64,000 nucleotides of DNA from Tillus elongatus. Lineage: Eukaryota > Arthropoda > Insecta > Coleoptera > Cleridae. Of this stretch, positions 12,479 through 22,319 are shown one piece after another (within the stretch, counting starts at the first letter, position 1; every line of letters begins with the position of its first letter). Both the position numbers and the translations under genes were made by a program. Where the stretch lies: positions 52,254,120 through 52,318,119 of the forward strand of contig OZ023270.1 in NCBI GenBank assembly GCA_964006375.1, in the 5' to 3' direction. Below the pieces are notes generated by a model. That model had not been told where the DNA came from, did no database searches, and worked only from the letters and a program-made list of their open reading frames with translations.

Positions 12479-13459
12479 AATAGATTAGCATAATAATATA
12501 TGTTAAGTACGCATATCAGAGACAAATTGATGTGATCAGAGATGAAAATAGGTAGCAAATTAAGAAACTAAAGGTGGTTCATTTAAAAAGTATAGATGTG
12601 TATTGTCTATATGCGAGTACATATGTATATAGTATTCGATATCGGGGGAGCTTAGAGCTAATCGCATTGAAAATGTGCAATTGGCAATAAAGCCCCAACC
12701 ATGTAAATTGGACAACGCACGCACTCACTCACTCACGCACGCACGCACACACACACACACACGCGCGCGCGCAAACACACACAATAATGTCAAACTCATA
12801 AAAACTACCACCATCGCACATTTGCTGAGACAGGACTTTTATCTGGTTTTTGGCAAATGACAGCATCGATACGAATTCTATACTCAATTTTAAATCAATA
12901 CGTTAGATAATTTTAAATTATTATAGTACGAATCGAAACTTATGTTAATTAATACGCAAATTGTATACAATTTAACATGACTACGAAAATGAAGTAAAAT
13001 ATAAAATACATTTTTATGAAAATTAATGGTTAAATTATTATGTGGTTAGAGCGCTATGGTAATGTGACGAAAAGTAACGAAATGAACGGCCATGACACAC
13101 ACCCTACCTCTTTTAATCGGATTAAACAAGTAATCTCAAAAAATTTCATAACATGTGCGACCTTGACAATTTCATTTGACTTAATTAAAATACAAGTATT
13201 CAGTGTTAAAAGCGCGCTTTTAAATACATCTGTTTTCGTAAGAAAACCATTTTATTACCGTTGAAATAAAATAATATGAAATATTTATTTGTCTCCTCTA
13301 ATAATTAGATTATTTAAGTTAAGCGCTTCTTCACAATTCAAATTTTAATTCAAATAATAACATGAAAACTAAATTACTCTATCTATGTATAGGGACTGAA
13401 AGTTCTGTAATCAAATCAGAGAGGCCTAACTTTTAATACCAACCGGCTAAATAAAACCA
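12479..13459. other. Intergenic with CA/GCAC simple repeats
   Basis: Simple repeats of ACGC, ACTC, AC and GC lie at about 12716-12783. The rest shows no recognised feature. A 74-codon frame at 13040-13264 has no family resemblance that I can see. Confidence 0.5.
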
Positions 13460-13467
13460 GTTATTTG

Positions 13468-14726
13468 CCGTGGCGATTTCTCCTAGTGAGCTAGGTGTGC
13501 GCCGCACACCCGAAAATATAATCAAAATGTGCAGTTAAATATGTTTTATTTGTTTTTCCCTTAGTCTTAATACACTACATATTTTTATGAAAATCCATTT
13601 AATTTACTTATTTGATTTCATGAATAATCGGTCAATAGTGACTTGGAATGAAGTAGGTACCACGTCTTCTAACATATTCAGAAAATAAGAGTAGGTCAAT
13701 AGCAACGGGGAATGAATTCGGGTTAGGTGTGCGTTAATATTTCCGAACAACTTAAGACGATGGAGGTGTATTGATATACAATGCAGTCCCCCACCCACGT
13801 GTTTAAAATGGTGAGGAAAATACCATTGAGTTTAACACTGCAGTGAGCTGTAAAAATAAGCTAAAGACAAATGAAAGGAACGCCGGTCTAACCAACGTTG
13901 TGATAGCATTATTTTACGAGCATTACGACTGGGCTTGCAAAGACCACAGTATTCTAGAATCAAGGACTATAATACATTTTAGTGAATTTTCGTAGAGAAA
14001 ATTAACCAATGGGGAGATCCCGACTTTTGAATTTTGAAAGAATTTTTGCAAATGAGCGCGAACTAGGACCCCTAGAACCCATATCCGGGGTCAGTGTCAA
14101 TTTTTATATGTTTATATTACACCGAAACTCAAAAAATAATCGGACGATTTTGATAAAATTTGGCATGTACCTTCCTCTTGTAAATGGCTTGGATAAGTTC
14201 GTTAGTCACGAAAATCGGAAGAGAAAATTTTGAGTTTTCATTCGAAAAAAAAATATCTCAAAAAATAGAAAAGCTATGATAACTAAATAAAAATTTAGAT
14301 TTCTATGTTACAAGAAAAAAGTTATAATAAAATATTTTGTGCCAGATCATTTCTATGAAAATTCACTACCATAACGCACTTGCTGCGTCCAGGCTTTTTA
14401 CACATTTTATTATGTAGTAACATATTAACATTGAACTACTTTTAATGTTTTCAGTTTTCACCCGCTTCCGGACGGTGCTAACACGAACACAAATTTGTGT
14501 GAGGAGAAGATGTTGTATAATAATTCAATGTTCTTTTCGTGTTTTAAAATTTAAGTGACTTTTTAATTTGTTAGTGTTGCGGTGGGAGATTAATTTATTT
14601 ATCTACGTATTATTCCCATATAGGTACAATATATGTATGTACATTTAGTGTTCATAATTTTTAAAACCACCACTATCAGCAACTCGTTACCGCACACTCG
14701 AACTTTTTGGTCAGGAGACGCCACTG
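13468..14726 (+). mobile_element. hAT-type non-autonomous element, second copy
   Basis: Same family as 6070-9986. Left end CCGTGGCGATTTCTCC (consensus A changed to C), right end GGAGACGCCACTG, bounded by an exact 8-bp duplication GTTATTTG (13460-13467 and 14727-14734). Its interior matches the first copy on both sides of the HINE-like passenger (13978-14399). It lacks the DD41D insertion, so it serves as the empty-site comparison for that insertion. No transposase gene. Confidence 0.88.
13978..14399 (+). mobile_element. HINE-like passenger in second hAT copy
   Basis: Head TTTAGTGAATTTTCG, conserved block with CCATATCCGGGGTCAG, no long TA tract, shortened body, and the tail CTACCATAACGCACTTGC ending at TGCGTCC (14391). 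Same insertion point as 6578-7381. Confidence 0.85.
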
Positions 14727-14734
14727 GTTATTTG

Positions 14735-14929
14735 CAAAAAAATCAAGTCTTATCGCACACAAAAATTAGTATCTCCGAAAGTAATGAAATTATATTGATG
14801 TTACCTTCACAAAAACTTATGTACATACTAAAACAGAAGTTTGTGAGTTAATAGATTCGCTAGAGGTTAGGTCTTCACCAACCACATAACGAAAAGAAAA
14901 TGTTTATTTTGATCGAGAAATCTTGGCCA
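14735..14929. other. Unassigned stretch
   Basis: No feature recognised. Confidence 0.35.
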
Positions 14930-15628
14930 CAAAAATCCCAAGAACCATTTACATCGTTTGTCAACAATTAGGACGTTAGAATGACAGACATATTACAAGT
15001 GGGGATTCAATAATTTTCAAATACACTATATTTGTAGCTTGATGAACAGCCCCAATTCAAGTTTGATACTGAAAATGGCAATACAGAAATATTTATGGAG
15101 CTATCGCCTTTATAAAAAAATATGACGTTTTTGCCAAACCATGATTTAGTGTTTCATATCAAGAAGTAACGAACGAATGAAATAAATATTGTAAACAAAA
15201 TCTGCTCCGAGTATCACGTAAACAAACTATATATCGGCGCATCTCTGGTTCAGGAGTAGCTTATCCGCCTGTCACGCGGGCGGCCTGGGTGCGAGTCCCG
15301 CCTGGTGCGTGTAACAGTTTGTTTTCTTTTACTTTAATATTTGGCAGAAACAATAGTGTCCATATTTCATACGATTGGAACAAGATCTTAGTTTCGTTTA
15401 AATCGCCTGGATAACTTTGTCGCCTTTGCATCTAAAATTATAAAGTTTGGCAGACAGTTTTTATTGTTGATTTTATTGAATTTGTATTAAGAAAATTCAC
15501 TAATAGAGAATGTGTTATTAAAAATACTGTTGGTGGAAAAACCGGTTCGATTAGGTTGACTAAAACAAACCCATCCAGGCGATTAATAAGGCAAATACCG
15601 GCCACGTTTGTAATTTGGCAGATACTTT
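14930..15628 (+). repeat. Dispersed repeat carrying a tRNA-like module, copy 1
   Basis: The sequence after 15311 (AACAATAGTGTCCATATTTCATACG..., then CGATTAATAAGG... and AATTTGGCAGATAC) matches the minus strand of 27115-27350 throughout. Just before the tRNA-like part, GAGTATCACGTAAACAAA matches the corresponding place in the copies at 27450 and 41720. An AAATACACTATATTTGTAGC phrase near 15025 matches the 27.7-kb copy in reverse. A small insertion with a HINE-like TTCACTAA motif sits at about 15489-15510. Confidence 0.65.
15241..15309 (+). pseudogene. tRNA-Asp(GTC)-like module inside dispersed repeat
   Basis: The anticodon arm CCGC-CTGTCAC-GCGG has a seven-base loop with anticodon GTC. A B-box-like GGTGCGAGTCC follows, and CGCATC/GGTGCG can form a six-pair acceptor stem. 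The D-arm is poor and the T-stem imperfect, so this looks like a tRNA-derived module or decayed tRNA gene, not a confident functional tRNA. Confidence 0.6.
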
Positions 15629-15630
15629 AC

Positions 15631-15756
15631 TTTTAGTGAATTTTCGTATAAAAAATTCACTAATGGGGAAATCCCGACTTTTGACATTTTTTTTGCAGAT
15701 GAGAGCGAACTAGAACCCCCAGAACCCATATCCGGGGTCAGTTTCAATTTTTATAT

Positions 15757-15821
<65 letters not shown>

Positions 15822-16609
15822 ACCGATAACTCAAAAAATAATGGGCCGATTTTGATAAAATTTGGCACATACCTTCCTTTTGTAAATGGCTTGGATAAGT
15901 TAGTTAGTCAGGAAAATCGGAGGAGGTTTTCCGGGAAAATTTTGAGTTTTCATTCGAAAAAAATTTATATCTCCGGAATTAACAAAGTAAGGTACGCTGG
16001 TTCATATCATCATAGGTAAGCTACCTACCAAAATTTAGCTCTCTATGTTAAAGGACAAAAAAGTTACAGGCATTTAAAGAAAAATAAATTTGGGTTTTCC
16101 TCAAAACGTCAAAGTCGCGATTTAAAATGTCAAAATTGGTAATATTTCGGCAATGAACCTGAAATTAATATGAGCTATGGAAAGAAAATGTCTTAAGAAA
16201 AATGCTTTACAAAGCCTGAACTCTTAGTTTCAATCGTCATTTTGCTTCATTTTACTAAAATATTCCCAGAAAATTCATTTAAAATAGACCCTTTCTCTGA
16301 TGCTTTGGCAGTAGTGTTGGCTATAGAATTTATCGTTTAATGGTACCTATATCATTTTTGTCAAATTTTCGTAAAAAATCATTAAAGCCCAATATATCCG
16401 TTATTATGCAAGTTACGAAAAAAAATTGTATACATTAATTATAGGGTGTCTTGAGCTACATCTTAAAAAATATTTCCACAATTACAGACTGGCCCATAAG
16501 TCGTTGGTGATTGAAATTTTCTTTTTTTTTTAATCGAACACCCCCTATGTTATTGCATTTTTGCATTTTCCATCGAAATAGAATACATCTTTGTAAGAAA
16601 AGAAATTCG
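15631..16609 (+). mobile_element. HINE-like element, long form
   Basis: Head at 15631-15664, conserved block, TA tract 15760-15818, body, then an extended 3' part (AAACGTCAAAGTCGCG, GACCCTTTCTCTGATGC, TTTAATGGTA, TTGAGCTACATCTTAAAA, GGCCCATAAGTCGTTGG) running up to the two-ended element at 16610. The same extension is found at 28678, 31437 and, reversed, at 37624. Confidence 0.8.
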
Positions 16610-16895
16610 GGACGCAGCAAGGGCGTTATGGTAGCGAATGTTCATTAAATGCTTCAAATTTGAATAGCTCAATTTGCTATTAACCTATAAGGTTGACCAG
16701 GAAACCAGTTTTTTCGGGAACTATTTAAGTTTACTTTCGGAAATTTTTGTACATTTTCAAACAATAAAGTTATTTTGATGAAACATGGCACATTGTTTCT
16801 ACTATATAGATTGATGCCTGCTTTCTTAAAAAAACATGTTTGCTATTAAAAACATTTTTATGAAAATGTACTACCATAACGCACTTGCTGCGTCC
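16610..16895. mobile_element. Two-ended ~286-bp snap-back element
   Basis: It starts GGACGCAGCAAGGGCGTTAT and ends with the inverted equivalent CATAACGCACTTGCTGCGTCC (broken here after 20 bases by convention). Each end is the tail of the HINE-like family with its stem-loop, in opposite directions. The interior (AAACATGGCACATTGTTTC, ATTGATGCCTGCTTTC) is shared with five other copies. Confidence 0.8.
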
Positions 16896-16899
16896 AGAA

Positions 16900-17271
16900 G
16901 TTTTCTAAATATGAACTGAGTTTTCTTCTACAATACTTTTGCAACTTTAACGAAATTTGTAATACAATTTTCTTTTAAAGAGACTTACTGTACCTATATA
17001 TACCAGATTTTAATGTTATAGCTTCATAGAAAATTAAGTTTTGTGCACGTTTCTCAAAAGAGGCCAGAACACATGATTAAAATATTTTTTATATAATAGA
17101 GAGATATCGATGGTAACAGAAAAATTCTTCAAATGAGTGTGTATTGGGTCCTCCAAAACCGTTCTTCAAGCTCTGTTTTAATTTAAATTTAAATTTTAGT
17201 AATATGCCATAGTAATATTGTACAATTCTTATGAAAATTCACTACTATAACAAACTGGCTGCGTCCCGCAT
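16900..17271 (+). mobile_element. HINE-like, diverged subfamily without TA tract
   Basis: Contains GAGATATCGATGGTAACAG and CTTCAAATGAGTGTGTATTGG, then a tail AAAATTCACTACTATAACAAACTGG-type end (written with substitutions) and GCGTCCCG. It matches 26754-27115 in reverse. The block order differs from the main family, since body-like sequence precedes the head block. Confidence 0.6.
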
Positions 17272-17399
17272 TTTTTTTATTTCTAAAGCTTCAAAAAAGT
17301 AATACGTCAGCTGACTTCCAAGCGGTAGGAACAATTTCAGTACCGATAGATAAATGCAGTCAGTGCAAGTGATATATAAAGTGCAACTACACATTATTT

Positions 17400-17670
17400 A
17401 AGAACGGATGGTGAAAATCCTTTAAAACAAGATGATGTATGTATAAGTAAGCTTAGCATACACTGTAGATGGTATTTTGTGAACCTCCTAATTTTTATAT
17501 TTATTATTAGTCATCCAATTGTAAAGAGGGTACGTAATTAGGCAACAGATGGTAAAAAGCCCTTAAACCCGGATGATCTATGCATAACTGAGCTTAACAA
17601 GTAGTGTAGATGGTGTTTTCTGAACCTCTTCATTTTTATCTTTATTATTAGTCATGGTAGAGGCTGTACC
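17400..17670 (+). repeat. Two tandem ~141-bp units
   Basis: GATGGTRAAAAKCC at 17407 and 17548, GATGWTSTATGYATAA, GTAGATGGTRTTTTSTGAACCTC and TTTATTATTAGTCAT recur at the same spacing. Diverged tandem duplication; no coding potential seen. Confidence 0.75.
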
Positions 17671-17968
17671 TAAATAGATTATAAAATATATTTACAACGT
17701 TTAAAGGCCACTAGATAAACAGATACCTTAGTTTAAGAATAATTTTCCAGGAGACTTTCCACAATAGTTAATTTTATTCTTTATCTATCTCGGTTTGACT
17801 AATTATTTTAGGAGACTAGTCTATTGTGATTTGGGATAGTTCCTAACGCTTGGTGACAGCTTACCAAAGCAATGCCTTTCAGCTGTGTTTACCATAAATA
17901 TGTGTAGAGGAATAACTGTAAGTACATTTAATCATTTCTGAGGAGATCCCAGAGTAACTACACCATTG

Positions 17969-17969
<1 letters not shown>
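17671..17969. other. Intergenic, nothing recognised
   Basis: AT-rich sequence without recognised features. Confidence 0.35.
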
Positions 17970-18054
<85 letters not shown>

Positions 18055-18070
18055 GTGTGTGTGTGTGTGT
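17970..18070. repeat. (TA)n then (TG)n microsatellite
   Basis: TA tract at 17970-18051 followed by a TG tract at 18052-18070. No HINE-like head or body flanks it, so it is not obviously part of that family. Confidence 0.9.
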
Positions 18071-18372
18071 AAAAAAAGAACAAAACCCTTTATTAAACTT
18101 AAGCACATCGTTTTGGTATCATGACCGTCCTCGATGAGCACTGGATCTGGATACACAGTTTAGAGATAGCATTTATATTTAGCACTAATTGAGATTGGTC
18201 GTGAGACCAAAGCACAGCATAATCAACAGTTGTGACCAGAGTGCTGTGTCTGAGCTTAACAATAAACTATCTTGCTGTGAACTTTTACCAAGCATTTAAG
18301 GTAATTGCTTTTGAGTGAAAGAAAATGCTTCATCAAGAGCCAAACGAAAATTCCGTTTCTATAATTTAGTAA

Positions 18373-18724
18373 GAGCCTCGGTGGTCCAGGGGTAAGAACG
18401 TGTGTTTCTGAACCGAAGGGTGGTGGGTTCGGTTCCCACGGTTACCCTTTCACTTTTTCAGAAGGTATATTGTAAAAGTTAACATCAACCGAGGTTGTGT
18501 CATTGTTTTTGATCAAGTTGAATGCCTGCACATTCCGTCCTTCGGAGAGGGCGTAGAGCCGTCGGTCCCGTGACCATGCGATGTGGGCACGATAAAGATA
18601 TCTACCCTCCTTTCAGAGAGATAGGGGTTCGGCAAAGGTTTCAGGATAGTGAGATGAAACTGCTCTCTGGCGTCGGTGATTGGGCATCGTCGCGGAAATA
18701 GACCGACGTTAAAGTACAACAAAA
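18373..18724 (+). mobile_element. tRNA-derived SINE, family S1, near full length
   Basis: The tRNA-like head begins GAGCCTCGGTGGTCCAGGGG (A-box-like) and has the B-box-like GGGTTCGGTTCCC at 18426-18438. The body includes TCAAGTTGAATGCCTGCAC, CCGTCCTTCGGAGAGG, GCCGTCGGTCCCGTG and GGCGTCGGTGATTGGGC. The same body is found at 47635-47922 (+) and 59248-59490 (-). A 69-codon minus-strand frame at 18513-18722 is only a shadow of the SINE. Mobility would depend on a LINE partner. Confidence 0.82.
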
Positions 18725-19679
18725 TAATTTGGTATAGATGGTGTAAAAAACCTATTTACAAAAACTAATTAACAATCTAAATGTAGTTGTCAGGGTTTTC
18801 TGGCTTTACAAGCAGTCTGGTTTCTAGTTTTGTCCAGTAGGTAAAGTGTGTATTGTACACCTATGAGATAATTTAGTCTAGTTTACTGAAAACAGTACAT
18901 TAGCAATATATTAAAGTATTAAGAAAGAAAAAATACGCTTTCAAAACCTATGTTAAATAGATTAGGATACCTACATTAGCTTTAAACCCGAAGACTAAAA
19001 GATGCCAAACACTTAAATTTACAAACGCGACCTCTTATGTTTTAGATCAAATTATATTTATCCTTTATTGTGTATTATACTGGTTTTATGTAGGTAGCAC
19101 ATCTTATGTCTCTAGAATCGATAAATTTTCTATTATACACATATATTTACGTATCTTTAAAATAAACTGATCTATTGTTATTTTTTCTTTTATTAGAATT
19201 TGTACCCAGATCTATCAACTTAATGTGACAAATTATCTTCTAAATAACCTTTCAATACAGATACGTGATATCTAAATAATAGGATTGTTATTACATTTAT
19301 CGATTCGATTTTTGTTTCTATACACCATTATTAGAATAATGAAGCCAATTGACAAAAGTAAATAAAACTATAGGCCAAAGTACAAAATTAGAAAAATGTT
19401 TTGTGAACGTAATTACCAAAGAGGTTGTAACATCTTTGGTAATTACCAATCATAAGCGTAAAAAACTTATTTGTTAACATAAAATTAAACACAAAGTGTT
19501 GTGTAAGAAAGTATAGTGACAATCAACCTATCGATTTTATGTTTTTTGATCCCCTAAATCAGTTTCGAATATTTTCACAGGAGAGTAATGCAATTGCCAA
19601 AAATCTAACCATATGCTCTCTTTTGTGTGTGTGTGCGTGTGCGTGCGTGGTGTGTGTGTTCTTTTACTAAAACCAGTTT
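18725..19679. other. Intergenic, with a GT-rich simple repeat
   Basis: No gene recognised. A TG/CG-rich simple repeat lies at about 19623-19660. This is one of the few stretches that look unique within the window. Confidence 0.45.
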
Positions 19680-20450
19680 GCCCATTAAAGGTAGCAAGCG
19701 GAGGTACCAACGAAACAATTTCGGAGGAGCAATGTCGATAATATTAATAGAAGAGGCAAATATCTCCAACCTTTCACCTCTGGTCTAGAGGAGTAAGATT
19801 GCTCATTTCTGAACATAGGAGGGGAAAGGTTGTCTTTGGGACAGCACCCCAGACATGAGAACAATATTCCAACTGTGGACATATGTGTGCTGTTTACAGC
19901 GCCGGAAGCTGTTGTGATGAAAACAAACTTTTAAGCCGAAACAGAAATCCAAGCTTCTTCGCTGCTGCTATTTCAGTATTGAACACATGTAAATGACAGC
20001 AAAAATCATCTGCAACAGTTAAGTATACATAATGCAAAAAGTGTTGATTTTTTAGGTAGTACTTTTTCAGCCATCTGAATGTTTGGGCGCTGTATGTCCT
20101 AGAGAAGGTGCAGTTCTCTTTGTGACATATTTAACATAACCAGATTTGTCGAGCCCGAGCTTGAAGTCTTAAAGACGGGTCATCAGTGGTTACTTCGGTT
20201 CTCATTGATAAGGAGCTAAAAGCAGATATTAGGAGTAGATGAGAGCGTACTGTGAAGAGCGCCATCGTCAGCGAAGCTGTGGGTCGGATTATTGGTTGTT
20301 AACATAATGTCATTTATATGCAAAACAAAAGGTGTGGGAGACAAAACGGAACCCCGTGGAACACCAGCATTAATTTATAATTTAAATTATGTAACACCAT
20401 CGACAACACCATGCAATGAGAGCTCCTTCAGATAACTATATATCCATAGG
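19680..20450 (-). pseudogene. Non-LTR retrotransposon reverse transcriptase, fragment
   Basis: Read on the minus strand from about 20450, the frame contains INAGVPRGSVLSPTPFVLH followed by the F-A-D-D catalytic box (about 20264-20275) in the context PTHSFADDGALHS. It then decays by stops and frameshifts through weak remains of the RT C-terminal region (LFSCLGCC near 19860). The motif order matches the LINE at 37681-39006, so both may be of one clade. Both ends are truncated and no open ORF of useful length remains. Confidence 0.75.
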
Positions 20451-21138
20451 TATGGTTTCGAATATCTCAAACATATTAACAAATTTGAATTTTTCAATAA
20501 TCGAAATTAAAATGTGCGTAAAAAATCCACATTAAAAAATATACTAATGAATTACTTTCACAAAATTCAACATATTGGGTTGACGTAACCATATTTCTTT
20601 TACGGAGGACACAATTTTGGAAATGATTTTCCTCATACTTTACACGCCGAAATTCAGTAATCCAACACTTATCTTCTACTTCACCTTTCTCGTTTTACTC
20701 ACTATCATTTTCAGTCTCAACATTCACCTGATTCTCAAACTATTCATCTTCGATTTGAATATTTTGGTCCGCAGTTATAAGGTCTTCTTGATTTTGATCC
20801 TAGCTCTGACACCTCTAGTAGATTTCTACTAGTGTCGACATGATAAATCATCTTCAGGGTCAAATTTAGGTGTACATTCACTCTGCTTAAATATTCTCTT
20901 AGAAAAAAAATCTGTATTCTACCATTGTTTTATAAAGAATTAAGCTTCAGGCAGATCAATAATTTTAAACATGTTTTAAAATTGCATTTCGATAAAATTT
21001 AAAATTCTGTATTATCATTTGGTTCAGTAGTTGGTATACAAATGTGTTGGGTGGTAAAAATAATTTTTACAATTATGAGCTTTAATTCGCATAGACGATA
21101 CCAAGCATTATCTATAATTTTCCCCTTTTAAATGCCCA
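20451..21138. other. Intergenic, nothing recognised
   Basis: A 71-codon hydrophobic frame at 20617-20832 has no start context, family or neighbours to support it. Confidence 0.4.
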
Positions 21139-21263
21139 TTTTAGTGAATTTTCTTTAAAAAATTCACTAATGAGGAGATCCCGACTTTTGAAAAAATTTC
21201 TTCAAATGAGCGCTAATTGGGCCCCCCAGAACACATACCCGGGGTCAGTTTCAAATTTCATAT

Positions 21264-21324
<61 letters not shown>

Positions 21325-21885
21325 GTGTGTGTGTGTATCACACCGATAACTCAAAAAATAATGGGCCGATTTTGACTAAATTTAGTGAATACCTTCCTTT
21401 TGCAAGTGGCTTGGACCAGTTCGTTAGCCAGGAAAATCGGCGCATGTTTTCCCGAAAAATTTTGTTTTCTTTCGAAAAAAATCATATCTCCGGAAATAAC
21501 AAAGTAAGTGCAACCAGTTCCCGGGTTTATATCACTATAGGTAAATTACATACCAAAATTTAGCTCTGTCGGTCAAAAGGTAAAAACATGAGGCATTTAA
21601 AGAAATATAAATTGGGATTTTCCTCAAAACATCAAAGTCGCGATTTAAAACGTCAAAATTGGCAACATTTAGGCAATCTAATACGGGCTATGGAAAGAAA
21701 ATGTCTCAAGAAGAATGTTTTACAAACCCTGAAGTCTTAGTTTCAACCGTCATTGTCCTTCATTTTACTAAAATGTTTCCAGAAAATTCATTTCAAACAG
21801 ACCCTTTCTCTGATGCTTGGCAGTAGTCTTATCTATAGAGTTTATCGTTTAATGGTATATAATTTTTGTCGATGTAAAAAAATCC
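21139..21885 (+). mobile_element. HINE-like element, long form, 3'-truncated
   Basis: Head at 21139-21172, block ending CCGGGGTCAG, TA tract 21267-21321 followed by TG to 21336, body TATCACACCGATAACTC, then the long-form extension up to the TTTAATGGTATATAATTTTTG phrase. It stops near 21875 without the stem-loop tail. Confidence 0.8.
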
Positions 21886-21975
21886 TCATCCTCTAAGTAC
21901 CGTGACCAAAGCCCCCCACTTAATTGACCTTGACCCCACTACTTTCACTGACAACGAAGCAGGTAGACGGAACGA

Positions 21976-21996
21976 TATATATATATATATATATAT
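21976..21996. repeat. Short (AT)n tract
   Basis: A 21-bp AT tract in otherwise GC-richer sequence. Confidence 0.8.
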
Positions 21997-22029
21997 AAGA
22001 CAGGACTTGCAACGAACTGCCAGACCTCT

Positions 22030-22302
22030 GAGACCTAGGCTTTAACACACTGAGACCTCACAGACGATCTCCGACGAGATTTGGGGAGTAGGCAGATTGA
22101 GGCCCCGTAATTGAGCTACAACAATCCAACCCACCTTTGTCCACCGCTCTAAGGAGTAGGCAGACTGAGGCCTTAGAGTGTCCTTACATATTTCATTTAC
22201 CTCTTGAAACCAACCCAACCCACATTTGTCCACCGCTCTAAGGTGTAGACAGATTGAGGCCTCAGAGTGTCCTTACATATTTCCTTTACCTCTTGAAAAT
22301 GG
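22030..22302 (+). repeat. Tandem ~89-bp units
   Basis: TTGTCCACCGCTCTAAGG recurs at 22137 and 22226, together with GTAGRCAGAYTGAGGCC and GAGTGTCCTTACATATTTC at the same 89-bp spacing. An older partial unit (GGAGTAGGCAGATTGAGGCC) lies near 22084. Non-coding. Confidence 0.8.
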
Positions 22303-22319
22303 CTCCAAAATAGGAGCCG

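Noticed and set aside
15241..15309. Functional tRNA-Asp gene
   Set aside because: The D-arm and T-stem are imperfect, and the module lies in a dispersed repeat whose other copy has a different tRNA-like module.
18373..18445. Functional tRNA gene
   Set aside because: The anticodon stem does not pair well, and the sequence continues into a SINE body found three times.
20617..20832. 71-aa hydrophobic frame as a membrane protein
   Set aside because: A Leu/Phe/Ile-rich frame is expected from T-rich DNA; no supporting homology or splice context.
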